A stretch of 64,000 nucleotides of DNA from Brachypterus glaber. Its lineage: Eukaryota; Arthropoda; Insecta; Coleoptera; Kateretidae. Positions 11,002-22,900 of the stretch are shown here, piece after piece. The notes beneath the pieces are model-generated. The model was not told the DNA's origin, searched no databases, and saw nothing but the letters and a program-made list of their open reading frames with translations. How positions within the stretch are numbered: the stretch's first letter is position 1; the number at the start of each line of letters is the position of its first letter. The stretch covers positions 6,743,683 to 6,807,682 of the forward strand of contig OY294054.1 in the NCBI GenBank assembly GCA_958510825.1, written 5' to 3'. A program made the translations under genes and the position numbers.

Positions 11002-12046
11002 CCTCCCCCTTCCGGGGGGGAGTGGTTGAAGTTCCTCTTCCTGTGGAATGGGTTCCCTCTTTTTCTCCTGCATTCGGCTTCTGATGACTTTTAGTCCGAA
11101 ATATGTTGACGCCATGACGATTGCCACGTAGAGTGAAATGGTCATGATGCTTGGGGTGAAAATATTCTGTTGATTTTCCCCCATTGGTATAACTGCATTT
11201 TCCGAAATTTTGTTTAGTTTTAGCGTTTTTAGTTTTATTTTTAAATTTTGGATTTGACGGTCCTCTATTGCAAAGTTTAAGTTATTTACCGGGGCAGGCT
11301 TTCCAGATGATTTTTCTTCGAAAAATAGCTTGTTTTGATTAAAGAAAATTTCGCAGTTTTCTTCTTTGATGAGGTAAATTCCCCGAAGTGACTTGGTTTC
11401 GCTTTCTTCGTCGCATTTTATGTGAAGTTTTTCTTCGTTGGGAAATACTCCGAGAAACTGGTTTATTTCCGGGATGGCTTCCATATGGTTCCCGGTAATT
11501 TCAAGTTTTATATACGAGCAAGAGTGTGAGTTTTCCTGTAAGATTATATTCTTCTCGCAAGTCATATCCTGACTTGCTTGGAGGTAGTTTGCGCATTGAA
11601 ACCTTTTGCCCTTTTTACAAATGTCATTCAATGGTACAAATTCATTATCTTTTGACTTTAATAAATATTTAGTTTTTGGAATTATAGTCACAAACTCTGA
11701 TTTGAACAGGGTAGGGATTGGTATGAGGCGGTATAATTCAAAATCGGTTTCGTAATTTATTGGGAGGGATATGAAATATGTTATTCTTGTAGGTTCAATT
11801 TGACAGTTAATTTGAATAATGCTTTCAAGTTCCAAAATGTTTTCGTACTTTAACTCCACTGGGAGTTGGTTTTTATAGTGTTCGGCGATTTACCTAACTT
11901 CGAAAAATAATTCGTCTGTTTTTATTATACTAGGGTGCATTGTTTTCAACTTGCAAAATGTTATCGAATTTTCGACATCCGTTAGAATACTTAAAATTGT
12001 GTTATATATAATTAAAATTTGGTTATGTAGGTCTTGTGCAAACAAA
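10852..12046 (-). pseudogene. env: Copy 1 env, C-terminal part
   Basis: The 335-codon frame at 10852-11859 corresponds to the membrane-proximal half of the errantivirus envelope protein. Similarity to copy 2 continues to about 12046. It contains several Cys residues of the ectodomain, a hydrophobic membrane segment around ISLYVAIVMASTYFGL, then a charged cytoplasmic tail with a PLPPGR motif. A stop at about 11890 and the foreign insert beyond 12046 remove the N-terminal half, including the cleavage site and fusion peptide seen in copy 2. Position 11446-11456, where copy 2 has a nonsense change, is intact here. Confidence 0.85.
11002..11022 (-). promoter_or_regulatory. Copy 1 polypurine tract
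   Basis: On the minus strand a G/A-rich run including GGAAGGGGGAGG abuts the AGTTACATG start of the 3' LTR, the position and composition expected for the plus-strand primer. Confidence 0.75.
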
Positions 12047-12459
12047 CTTTTCTCGAAAACGGTTAATCCTACAGTATTACAACAAGAGTACCTTTTTTAT
12101 GTATTTTGACCTGAGGAATCATATTTCAAAAATAAAATTGCAAAAAAGTTACACAGAAAAAAGTTTGGGACAAAAAACTGATAAGGCCCCCCCGTTTCTC
12201 ACACCCCTGGTTTAAATAAGTACGTGAAAATAAGACATAAAAACGGACCTTGGTAGAATTAGTTGACGTGCAAAACCTCGTTGATATATCTCAAAGGATT
12301 CCTGAGTTATTAAATAAAAAACGATTTTTTTAGCCACTTTCAAAGGGGTGTAGCTCCCTTATGACGCATTTTTAGACATATGTTTAGGAACTTTTTGTCA
12401 TATTTTATGATGTAGAATCATCTGTTAAAATTTCCGACGCTATTTCAAATACACCATGT
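12047..12459. mobile_element. Inverted-repeat element fragment inside copy 1
   Basis: Similarity to copy 2 stops after GTGCAAAC at about 12046 and resumes at TATAGTTATTCA at about 12459. The right edge, CCGACGCTATTTCAAATACA then CCATG and TA, is nearly the terminus of the element at 38964-41119. No matching left terminus is present, so it is a truncated copy, or its insertion was followed by a deletion that also took about 930 bp of the provirus. Confidence 0.7.
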
Positions 12460-15400
12460 ATAGTTATTCAATAATTGTTTGTTTAATTCTAAGTTAAAGG
12501 GTGAATCTGTGCCTAAGTGTCCTGTGACTATTTCTGTAGGTTTTAGTTTTGTAGTGCTATGTATTGTATTATTATAGGCTAATATTGCATAATTTACTTT
12601 TATTTCAATTGGCTCGCTCTTAAAAATATTTTGGTTATTAAGTAACCTTATGTGCTCGATTAGCGTGGAGTGAAATCTTTCTACTGGAGAATTTGAATCG
12701 GGGTGTTGCGAACTTATGAAGTGAATTTTGATTTTATGGAGTTCTAGTAACTCTTTTAACATACCGCTATTAAACTCACCACCATTGTCCGATACGATTT
12801 GTTCGGGGATGGAATGGTGCGTAAAATATTTTATGAGATTATTTACTACTTTTATGCTTGAAGCGGCACTTAGTTTATATGCTTGGCTATATTTTGAGAA
12901 GGTGTCGATTATTGTAAGGAACTTAGATTTTTCTAGGGTGATACTGTCCATGTGTAAAATTTGGAATGGTCTAGTCGCTGTCGGTGTTAAGTTAAATTTT
13001 AAGTTTAGGGGGTTTCTGTCGTATTTCGTAAGTTGGCAAATTTCACAGTTATTTATGTATGTTTGAATCACACGGCGTTGATTTGGAAAATAATAGGACT
13101 CTTTTATTCGTTTTTCGGTTTCTTCTATTCCCCGGTGGTTCGTTTTTCCCTCGTGATAATTTTTTATAATTTCTTTTATTTCTTCCTCCCCTATTACGTC
13201 TGTAAGGAACTTTGTACACCTGATTAAATTAATTTGTCCATTTTTAAAATATGTTTGTAATACGGCACAAAATTGTTCATAGATTGGATCCTCGAAAAAT
13301 ACATAATACTTAATTTTTGGGGCGATATATTCTTTCATAATTTTTATTACATCTTGTTCAAAATTATTTTTTGACAGTTGAACAAGCATTCTTTGTTTTG
13401 TTCTGTAGAGGATAACAATTGAGGGGGTTGCAGGGGCAAATTCTACTAGTGAAAAAATAATTTGATTTTTGCCATAGTTGACTGGGCAAGTTACTATTGG
13501 GACACCAATAATTGGGTTTTCCGCGTTAGAGTGTACTGTATTAAGATCGGTTTCTGTAGGTTGTTCCGCTTGTTTAATATTTTCTTGCCGCTCTAAGTCA
13601 AAGTCTCCTGTTTCTACAAGTATAGACATATTTTGCATATAACCTAGTAAGGGTTCATTAATATTGTCCGTGATGTCAGGTTTGTCATTTGTCAACTCTT
13701 CGCAGAATTCATCTATAAAGCTGGAAATAGCACTTTTATTATTTTCGTGGTTAGTAACGTTAATTTCAACTTTCTGGGGTGGGTCAATATTGTAAATAAG
13801 TATTTTAATTTTTGAGTTTTTAAATATAATTTTAATTAAATATGATATCCCATTTTAGGTTATCTAGGCCGGATCCAATTTTTGGCATAGCTACAGTAAA
13901 ATCTTGTAGCTCTAAACATAACCTTTTAAGGCTTATTAAGGCGGAAATTATAGTAGTGTAGGTGGGTTTGTCCCTAAATATCGTTTTGGTAATTAAAGAG
14001 TAAATATTTCTTGTAGGAAGTTTTAAATATGCAACTTCACGTCAATATTGTAAATAAGTATTTTAATTTTTGAGTTTTTAATTATAATTTTAATTAAATA
14101 TGATATCCCATTTTAGGTTATCTAGGCCGGATCCAATTTTTGGCATAGCTACAGTAAAATCTTGTAGCTCTAAACATAACCTTTTAAGGCTTATTAAGGC
14201 GGAAATTATAGTAGTGTAGGTGGGTTTGTCCCTAAATATCTTTTTGGTAATTAAAGAGTAAATATTTCTTATAGGAAATTTTAAATATGCAACTTCACCT
14301 ACAGGTTTGTTTTGTGCTTTTAGTGTGTTTACGCAATTAAATTTTTCGCTGAATTTACGTGCAATTCCTTTTTTCATGCTAAAACACTGAGAGACGCAAT
14401 GAGCGAGGGATACATACTCGTCACAATCAAATAAATCATTGTCGATTATTTTTACATTATTATTAATTATATTAAGGTTATTATAAATTATTTGACGAAG
14501 AGTTTCGTTTTTATTAACGGCCTCTGAGAGTTCATTTAAATTTATTTCATATTTGGGGATAGATTCGCGTAAATTGTCATCGTAATTTGATACTTCCTTA
14601 TCTTTGAGATTCGTACGTGGCTTTATGCTATTTTGTAGAGGTGAATTAGGTATAGTATTTTTATTGTAGTTATTAATTAAAACTTGAGCATATGTTAAGT
14701 CAGTGGCGTTACCGATTTTTTTTATTTCTGGGGTTTTGTTTGTGGGATTTTTTAGTTGATCGGGATTTTTGGGCATATCGGTTTCTGGGTTTATTACAAT
14801 GCGTGACAAGGCATCTGCATTACTATTAAGGACACCTTTTTTATAAATGATTTCATAATCATACTCTTCTAAGTACAACCGCCACCTTCATAATTTGGAG
14901 TTAGGTTCTTTAAGGGAGAACAACCACTGCAAGGGTTTATGGTCAGATCCTATTGTGAATTTTCAGCCATATAAGTAAGGCCTAAAGTATTTAACAGCCA
15001 AAACGATTGCTAGAAGTTCCCTTTCGATTGTACTTAGGTTACATTCTGATTCGTTAAGGGTGCGACTTGCGTAGGCTACTGGTAAATCAGACCCTATTTT
15101 TCCCTGCGATAATACTGATCCTAAGGCAAAACTAGAAGAATCACAAGTTAAAATAAAGGGTTGATTAAAATCTGGATACTGTAGTATGGGTTGGTTAATC
15201 AACAAATTTTTACAATGGTTAAAACATTTTACATATTCGGAGTCCTTAATATTAATTTTGTTATTCTTTTTCATACAGATGGTCATTGGTTTAGTTATTT
15301 TCGCAAAATCTTTTATGAACTTGCGATAATAACCCAATAGTCCCAAAAAAGCCTTAATTTGTCGGGTAGTTTTAGGAATGGGGTGTCACTATATGACCTA

Positions 15401-16871
15401 AAAACGCTACTTCCTTTTGCAAAAATTCGCATTTATCAACTTGTAATTTAAGGTTAGCAGATCGCAATCTATCAAAAATCTCTTTAAGATTATTTATATG
15501 TTCTTGTAAACTTGTACTAAAACAAATGATATCGTCAAGAAATACGCAGCATTTTTTATTTAATATACCCCTTAACAGGTTGTCCATAACCCTCTGAAAT
15601 GTGGCTGGGGCTGTTTTAAGGCCAAATGGCATGCGCAGGAATTCATAGTGACCATTTTCTGTGCTGAAAGCAGTTTTTTGAATATCCTCCCCAGCCATTT
15701 CCAGCTGGTGATAACCACTCGCTAAATCCATTGTACTAAAGTATAAACAACGCCCCAACTTGTCCAATAAGTCTGTAATGTTCGGCAATGGGTATCGGTC
15801 ATCAATAGTTTTTTCGTTTAATTTCCGATAGTCAACTACTACGCGCCATTTGCGTTCGGCAAAAGGGGCACTTTTCTTGGGGACCACCCAAATTGGCGAA
15901 CTCCACGGGCTATAAGAGTGTCTTATAATTTTTTGTTCCAACATTTTTTTAATTTGTTTATCTACCTCTTGTTTATGGACTTTTGGAAAAACGATAGGAC
16001 TTTGTGTACACTGGTACTTCATCTTTAGTAATTATTTTATGTTTAATTTTATGCGTAATAGTTAAAGGTTTTCCTTCTGAATGAAAAATATCGGAGTACT
16101 CATTTAAAAGACTTAAAATTGCTTGTTTTTCCTCCGCATTCATGTGATTTATTTTAATTTTTGACAGATCAATTGGCGAGTTATCGCAATATGTATTAAT
16201 ATTATTAAAATTATAAGCTGTGTGGTATTCGTATTCGTCGAACATTTGCACAGTTATTGGGTTTATTTTAGCACCCTATCTGTAGGGTTAACAATACTAC
16301 AATAAGTAAAAAAATCTTTTACACTGGCTACGCTTTCTATTATTTCTAGATCACCAGCTTTCATGTGAGGAATTATTACGTCACCATTTTTAACATTTTT
16401 AATTTTTATTTTAATAATTTGTTCTGTCTTGGCAGGGACGACTATGCTGTCGGCCCCCTTAGATAACTCAAGGTAGTGTATTTTAATTCTGCGTGATGGT
16501 GTAATTAATACATCATTATGCAGGTCGACAATCGCGTTTAATTTCTTTAAGTTATCTAAGCCTAGTAGACAGTCAAATTGTTTATGAAAGTTGAACATGT
16601 GAAATTTAAGATTAATATTATTTTTAAACAATTTGCCACACGGTATCTTTGTACTGTACTTTTCCAATGAAGTACCGTGTGCACTAGATATTAAAAATGG
16701 GTCATGTATAATATTCCCAGAAAAAAATTTATTTGCGATGTCATATTTAACAAACGACTTTGTGCTACCACTATCTAATAAAATTTTTAAATTTAATTCT
16801 GGGTAAATTATATAGCATAATTGACTTTTTTCGTTTGTTAAACTCATGATATCAATTTTTCCGAGGCTCAA
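12445..16871 (-). pseudogene. pol: Copy 1 pol (protease, RT, RNase H, macrodomain, integrase), broken
   Basis: Pieces in order on the minus strand: protease with LLDSGSTKSFV (16263-16871); RT, including [11 protein letters not shown] and FLDDIICFS (15372-16022); RNase H with TCDSSSFALGSVLSQ (14963-15346); RNase H end and macrodomain (14090-14878); integrase with HHCC finger, SDNGGEF and the VERFHS glutamate (12445-13695). Frames shift at about 16255, 15975 and 15355, and a stop falls near 14885. The C-terminal end is cut by the insert at 12459. An FLDD in place of YXDD at the RT centre is shared with copy 2, so it is ancestral and not damage. Confidence 0.92.
13783..14298 (-). repeat. 258-bp tandem duplication in pol
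   Basis: GTCAATATTGTAAATAAG starts at 13783 and again at 14041, and both are followed by nearly the same 258 bases, ending CAACTTCAC. Copy 2 has a single unit. The unit covers the C-terminal half of the macrodomain. Its length is divisible by three, but other indels already break the frame. The units differ at a few bases, so it is not brand new. Confidence 0.9.
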
Positions 16872-18066
16872 TTCTCTAAAAAAGATAAGTCCACTTTCGG
16901 CGCATTATGCAAGTTGAAAACTTTCTCTATTTGGTAATTAGGCGTTCTAATCTGGTTACCGTTATTAGGATTATTTCGATTATTAAAATTTTGTCTAGCA
17001 TGAGACATATTAGTGTTTCGCGTAGAGACACTCATTGGGGTTGGTCTCGGTAACCTTACATTAGGGTTTGGCCTAAACACATCATTTCTGGAGCTAGGCC
17101 CTGGCTGATTTTGAAAATTTGTATTATTATTTTTGCTATATACTGTTCTATTAAGAAGATTTCACATATAATTTGTATTAGGGTTATTATTATTAAAACC
17201 ATTTGGCCTTGGCTGGAAATTTTGTGGGTAATTTGTTAGTTGCAGTTGCCTGACATTTGGTAATTGCTGCCTCCCTTGTGTAAAGTTCCGATTATTATTA
17301 AAGTTTGATTTTTGTCTAGGATTTTTGCTATAAGAGTTTCTAATTATTTGGTCATTTATTTCTAATTGAAAATCGTTCGTTAGCATATTTAACGCAGAGT
17401 TCAGATCCTCCGGGTTTTTGGTTCGCATTAAGGATCCTATTGGGTCTCGAAGGCTCCTCAATAAAACTCTTAAGGCATATTTTCTTAGATATGCTGTTAA
17501 GGTTCCGACCTTTGTGCATTACCATGATGCACCGTTAAATATGCTATCTGTAGATTAAGTAGCATAAGTATACTATTATAAAAATCGAAAACTGACTGTT
17601 TAAGCCCTTGCTTAAACTCTGTCATTTCCACTTTCAAGCTGAAAACGTCGCGTTTATCGCTATACGTATTCTGGAGCGCTGTTTTTAAATCATTCCAGTT
17701 ATTCAGAATGCACGAGGAAATCTTTGTTGCGGCATCGCCCTTTATTTTAGCCAAAATACTAGACATTAGATATTCATTCTGAAAGTCCGCTGGGTCATTG
17801 AGGTTGTAAAATTTAGTTACCAATTTTTCACATATATCGATGAATCTAGGAAGGAGTTCTGACTCGCCCCTAAATTCAGGGATCATGTTCAGGTAATCGG
17901 CTTTCAAAACGTTGGCCATGTTTAAATTAAAATTATTTATTTCGGGAATGGGGTTGTTTGATTCTATTATGGTAAGTTCTAGTTCAGAGTTTGTTTCGGA
18001 CTCGGAACTGGACTCGGAATCGATTAAAGTATTTTGAAAATTGAATCTGTATTCACTAAATGACAT
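16868..18066 (-). pseudogene. gag: Copy 1 gag, broken
   Basis: It starts MSFSEYRFNFQNTL at 18066 and matches copy 2 gag over its whole length. A one-base loss at about 17508 (ACCTTTGTGC against ACCTCTTGTGC in copy 2) shifts the frame after 180 residues. A further insertion of about 45 bases near 17130-17160 interrupts the Asn/Pro/Arg-rich tail. The final frame (16868-17080) keeps the end and the frameshift heptamer at 16877-16883. Confidence 0.9.
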
Positions 18067-18213
18067 AGGTACTTACAGGCAAATGGTCGCTGCTACGATG
18101 TTCTTCATCTGTGATGTGCACTCACACTCGAAGAAAACTTTTTTTAGTTACTTTTGCTTAGGAACTACCAGGTTCTATCACTAATAAATCAATTTTTTGC
18201 TAAATTGATTGGT

Positions 18214-18232
18214 GAAAACTGCCGACTGCGCC
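18214..18232 (-). promoter_or_regulatory. Copy 1 primer binding site (tRNA-Ser type)
   Basis: On the minus strand GGCGCAGTCGGCAGTTTTC follows the LTR directly. With the last T of the LTR it gives TGGCGCAGTCGGCAG, the complement of an animal tRNA-Ser 3' end, as used by the 17.6/297 group. It is identical in copy 2. Confidence 0.85.
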
Positions 18233-18462
18233 AATTACGTTACAGCTTTGCCGTAAGGAGTTTTTAAAAAGTTATTTTTAAGTTATTAAAATAATTTTAT
18301 TTTATTATGAATTTATATTGATATGTTACTAGTTAAAATAATGATTACAGATTGATACAAAGAAAGTAAAATACTGCATAGGTAAACTATGTTTATAAAA
18401 CAATATACGTAATATACTATAAACAATAAATTGCTGAGTAGCATGACTCCGGTCATGTAACT
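18233..18462 (-). repeat. Copy 1 5' LTR (230 bp)
   Basis: It has the same 230-bp unit as 10772-11001 and a single outer edge without the 23-bp reiteration. On the minus strand it would carry the promoter. AATAAA motifs occur in its AT-rich middle. Confidence 0.9.
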
Positions 18463-18917
18463 GGTATAGTTCGGTCAGGTATAACAGGGCTGGTAATATA
18501 TTCTTAAGTGATGATGATTACTATAAAAATTTGGATATCATTCAAAGTATTACATATATTTTATTTTTATTACTATGAGTAATCTAGTTATGTACAATTA
18601 ATTATAAGCATTGATTAAATTAAATTCTAAATAATATCTAAAATAAAACTTTTGTTTGATTGCTAAAACCAGCCAAATCCAAATATCTTTATTTCAAGCA
18701 ACACAAATATTTCTTTCATCGATTTTTGCCCACTTCCCAACTCTCAGCTAGATAGCCACACTTAGCTCCATTTTCGACCAACGTAGCTACTATAAATATT
18801 TTTGTTCACGTCCGAATTTAGCCGGTGGCACCATTCACAGGCTCTTTCTTACATTACCTTCTATCACTCTCGCAGCTTCACCTGTTTGTAAGCTCTTCGC
18901 TTTATCGCAACTAATTG
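18463..18917. other. No gene seen between two elements
   Basis: It is AT-rich with no protein-like frame. The last 200 bases are more balanced in composition and begin to resemble spacer of a repeat, but I find no partner for them in the window. Confidence 0.4.
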
Positions 18918-21900
18918 ATCACGGTGTGTGGCTCGATGGTTTAACCTCGACTTTAAACAAACTCACTTTTTTTTTCATATTCTATTTATTTATGATAAAA
19001 AAAAATTATGAACAAAAATTAAATCTTCTATCGGGCTATTTTTTTTATTTGACAAAATTTCTATTAAATTTCAAAAAAAAACGGACTCCGATTAGCTTAT
19101 ACGCTTGTATCTCAGTAAAGGCTTACCTAATCAAAAATATTATTATCAAAAATAGAGCTATAATTCTTATTCTATTCTTTTTTTGATATCTTTAACGGTT
19201 TTGTTGCTAAAGCGTTCAAATTATATTAAAAATATTGGCATGAAAAATTTAATCAAATCTAAGGGGCGAATATCTCATTAGGGGACCCTGGTCGAAAATT
19301 TTATATGATCTTTTTATTTAATTTTGATGAGATACAAACATTTTTAAAATAATTTTTAGCATATTTGAAATAATATAAAAATATTTATTTACAGTCCTCC
19401 TGCCTTTGGATTAACCTTTACCCTCCAGGGTGTCACAATTGTGATGGTTTAAATTTAATTAATTTTAAGGGTCAATATGACATTTAGCTGAGTTCGCTAC
19501 CAGTAGCCACAATCGTGATGTTCCAAAATTTAAGCGACAAAATAAAAATATGGCAGTTTTTTAACTTAACAGGTGTGAGTCACGTGCGAATTTAGTGTTC
19601 GTCTTATTTTTCATCTCACACTGTCACGCAAAGGTATGTTTTATTTGAGTTCTTGTAAAAATTAAGGTACACAGCAATACATTATATTCCTCATGATCTG
19701 ATTTGTTGAGTATTACCTTCAAAAATTGATTTATTATTATTTTGAGCTCATTTTTTATACATATAAAACGTCACAATTGTGTGCATCGGGAGCACATCAA
19801 GCAATATAGGTTTTTAGAGTTTTTTTTTTCATAAACCAAATTTTTTTTATGAGTTGATTAGGCATGCTCCTAGGAACATTTTGAGTAAAAATTACAAAAA
19901 AACTATCTTGCGCTTTTTTTTATTTGATTTATTTTACGAATTTTTTTTACGAATGAATTCAGATTATCTGTAATTGTAATTGTAATGGTTTATTGTCATT
20001 CTAGGACCTATTTCTATTCTACACTATATTAAACAGTTATCACACAATAAATTTTGATGGAAACTCTTCACTTCAGTTAAATATCTCAAACCAGATATTT
20101 AGACTGTGCTGGTTGTTAAGAATTTAGGAAAATAGCACATGTTACATGCCATATTAAAGGTTTTTTCATGCTTAATGCAATGGTGATTTTTAATCAAAAA
20201 TCGGATTACTGAATCTCGAGATAATGGGACAGTTAAATTATTTTTAAAAATTTAATTTTGCAAAAATATGTATTCAGAAAAAAGTAATATGGGACATGTA
20301 ATAGCTCATCTGAAAGCTGTTTTAATGCTGATTATGATGTTAAATTTTTAAAAATCGGTGCTAATTATTATGAAATGAATTTTCATTCTGCTTGCCAAAC
20401 TCAATAGTACACTCCCAGGAAACACGATTGTGACGGTCCTGAAAATCTTCTGATTTTCCTTGAGACATGTAAACATAAAATTAACTAAAAATTAATTTTA
20501 AGTTACTCTCGGGAGGGTGGGTTAAAAAAGTGCCTTTGTCTAGGAAACACTTCATTTTATCGAATTTTGCGTTTGGACTTTTTTGATCAAAATAGCTTAC
20601 AGAATGTAAAAAGAGGAATAAAAAGTGTAAAATTTGTAACCCTAAAAAACTTAGGGGTTTGGAACCATAACGGAAGTCCGCCCTGACTTTTCTGATAACT
20701 TTTCAAACTCTTGTTCGTTGCGCATTAATTTTCTTAAACAGCCCTAAAAAAAGTGTTTAAAAATATTAAAAAGTAAAAAAGTAATCCAAAAAATTTGATT
20801 TTTCTATTTCATCTTTGGTGGCAAATATTTCGGAGTAGGGGGGCTGAAGTCAAAAAAATTATATAAACTTGTAGCATTATTTTTACGAGATATAATTACT
20901 TATAAGGTCATTAAAAAAACACATATAGATCCATGTGAGGCATTTTTCCATACTAAAACAAAAAAATATACGCAGTCGTTTAGGAGCAGATATTTTTTAA
21001 AGAAAACATTCCTAAAATTAGTACGCCACTGGCTGGAAATTATTAAAGAGCGCTGGTGCCAAATTTATTACTTTCGTTTTTGAATATTTCTTTATTCTGA
21101 TTTACTAGCTGAATGAGAATATAATTCTGTTTTAATTTAATTGAAACAAAATGATTTTGTTAATGACTCATTATTTAATTACAAAAAAAATCAAAGGATT
21201 ACTTTTTCATGATTTTAAAAACCGCGCGTTTTTTTGTTCAAAAAATTAAATGAAATTATTATTCTGATATAACATATTTACTCACCATCTCATTAAACAA
21301 AAATCCTGGTTAAAACAACGGTACGTTCATTTGTCCATGATTGTACCTTCATGTAAACATTTATCAAAGATATTACCTTTTTTCACTCACTTTCTTGAAA
21401 ACTTTTATTACAAGTACCGTTAATTACATCCGATTTCGTCAAAATTCAGTTTGTGATGCACTTGTAACAAAACTACACATGTGTCGTATTTTACGACTCT
21501 TAACACTAGGCAAAAATTGATACGTAGTTACTTTGCCAACAAGAACATCCGGTATCTACAGCGCATGCACTAGCGTCCACAGTTATTTCGTGGTCGAGAT
21601 ATTAAACCACACAACAACGATGAAGAAGATTGCCAGTTTTTAATAAACTATTTATAAATGTAGTGTTAATCCGGTGTTTTGTGGTGTTAATTATGTGTGT
21701 TTATCAAGGTTGATTTATAATGTTTTTTTGTAATTAATATTGTTTTATTAAAGTAGTGAAATTATTTTGTGTTCTATTCGACACAAACAAACAAACAAAA
21801 TGTTGACCTTTTTCTTTATTTTTTTGAGGATGTGTTGAGTTTCTCAACTTCTAAAAAAGTAATTTGTTGTATTTTTTATAATAAAACAGTGATTTAGTGT

Positions 21901-22438
21901 TAATTCAACTTTAAAACGAAAAAAAAAAATGTTGTCATAATAACCTTGGTAAATTTGGCAACCTGACCCGCTTGAAGTGAGATAGAAAAGCAAAAAGTCC
22001 AAAACCTCACGAATAGCTCGGATAAGCGTTTTTTTTTTAAATAACATTTTTGATTTTGATTTTTTTTTAACTCTTGGAATCTATTTCTGGAACCATCAGG
22101 AGTCACTGATTTTTTTTAATGGCCCTATTTCTGAATAACCCTGTATATTTTAATTTAAACGCTTTATTAAAACAAAACGGTTAAATATATCAAAAAAAAA
22201 GAATAGAATAAGAATTATAGAGATTTTAATAAGCTCTACTTTTGATAATAACAATATTTTTGATTCGGTAAGCCATTACTAAGATACAAGCCTATAAGCT
22301 AATTTAATAGACTTTTGTCAAATAAAAAAAATTAGCCAGATAGAAGATTTAATTTTTGGTCATAAGTTGTTAGTTTTATCATAAATAGAATATGAAAAAA
22401 AGTAGAGGTTAAACTGTCGAGCGACACACCGTGTGATG
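18918..22438. mobile_element. 3.5-kb element with about 310-bp inverted ends
   Basis: The left end (about 18920-19230) and right end (about 22135-22436) are reverse complements over some 300 bases. Shared blocks are CACGGTGTGTGGCTCGA against CACGGTGTGTCGCTCGA, GTTTAACCTC, CATATTCTATTTATGAT, AAAATTAAATCTTCTATC, ATTCTTATTCTATTCTTTTT and AACGGTTTTGTT. No transposase is encoded between them. The open frame at 18926-19186 lies in the arm. A second transposon (19415-20521) is nested inside. About 20526-22130 holds no recognisable gene. The exact target duplication is unclear. Confidence 0.8.
19415..20521. mobile_element. piggyBac-like MITE flanked by TTAA
   Basis: TTAA at 19411-19414 is followed by CCTTTACCCTCCAGGG. 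The right end reads CTCGGGAGGGTGGG followed by TTAA at 20522-20525, so the tips are imperfect inverted repeats (CCYWYMCCCTCC). A TTAA target and CCC-type tips fit piggyBac. At 1107 bp there is no transposase. The palindromic motif TCACAATTGTGA or a close variant occurs at about 19432, 19508, 19768 and 20422, mostly subterminal. Confidence 0.65.
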
Positions 22439-22599
22439 TATTCGCCGTGTGCATGCTATCTTTCACGTTTCCGTGTATTTGTAATGGGGAATGAGTTCAG
22501 CTGTAGAAGTATGTATTATCCACTTCGAGCACGGAAAAAAAATGTGGTTTAGATTTTTTAGGGTTTTATTGCGTAAATTACACAGGACCACAAAAAAAA

Positions 22600-22900
22600 A
22601 ACGAAGTCGATTTTTAAGAAACCAGACTATATTTTTTCTACGTATTTTTGGGCGCTGAAAACAAATATGGCAATGAAAAAAATTCTTGACCCTCAAAATC
22701 TTGAGATATAGCGCACAATGTTTTTTTTTGTATGCATTTTAGGCAAAAAATAAATCCGTAATCCGCAATTTTTTTTATGAAAACATTGATAAATTAAATT
22801 GATTTATGCCATTACTTGCAGATTTTAAATATTTACCCTAGTTAATTTTTAACAGGGCCTCTTATTCCAAATATGACACTCTTTTCGTGTTTTTCGATAT
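22600..22900 (+). repeat. Dispersed non-coding repeat (paired with 61930-62230)
   Basis: Blocks CTACGTATTTTTGGGCGCTGAAAAC, split here as CTACGTATTTTTGGG and CGCTGAAAAC, then ATATGGCAAT, TTGACCCTCAAAATCTTGAG, AGATTTTAAATATTTACCCT and TTAACAGGGCCTC recur in reverse complement at 61930-62230. No coding capacity. The GGCGCTGAA motif recalls ends near 6826-6930 and 7836-7862, so this may be one large non-autonomous family. Confidence 0.7.

Larger units (their letters stand above)
10703..18462 (-). mobile_element. Errantivirus (Ty3/gypsy with env), defective copy 1
   Basis: The minus-strand provirus has 230-bp LTRs, a tRNA-Ser type primer site, gag, pol and env remnants, in the same order and closely similar sequence to copy 2 at 52166-60258. 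It is broken by several frameshifts in gag and pol, a 258-bp tandem duplication, and replacement of about 930 bp (3' pol and 5' env) by a 413-bp foreign segment at 12047-12459. Flanks are GGCA on the left and GGTA on the right, so no exact 4-bp duplication is seen. Confidence 0.95.

Noticed and set aside
12728..13227. Plus-strand frames opposite copy 1 integrase
   Set aside because: Shadow frames of the minus-strand pol; the same happens at 54154-55632 in copy 2.
18926..19186. 86-codon Phe/Leu/Lys-rich frame
   Set aside because: It lies in the inverted arm of a non-coding element and its composition is that of AT-rich DNA.
21844..22106. Overlapping minus-strand frames
   Set aside because: Low-complexity AT-rich translation with no conserved motif, inside the long-inverted-repeat element.
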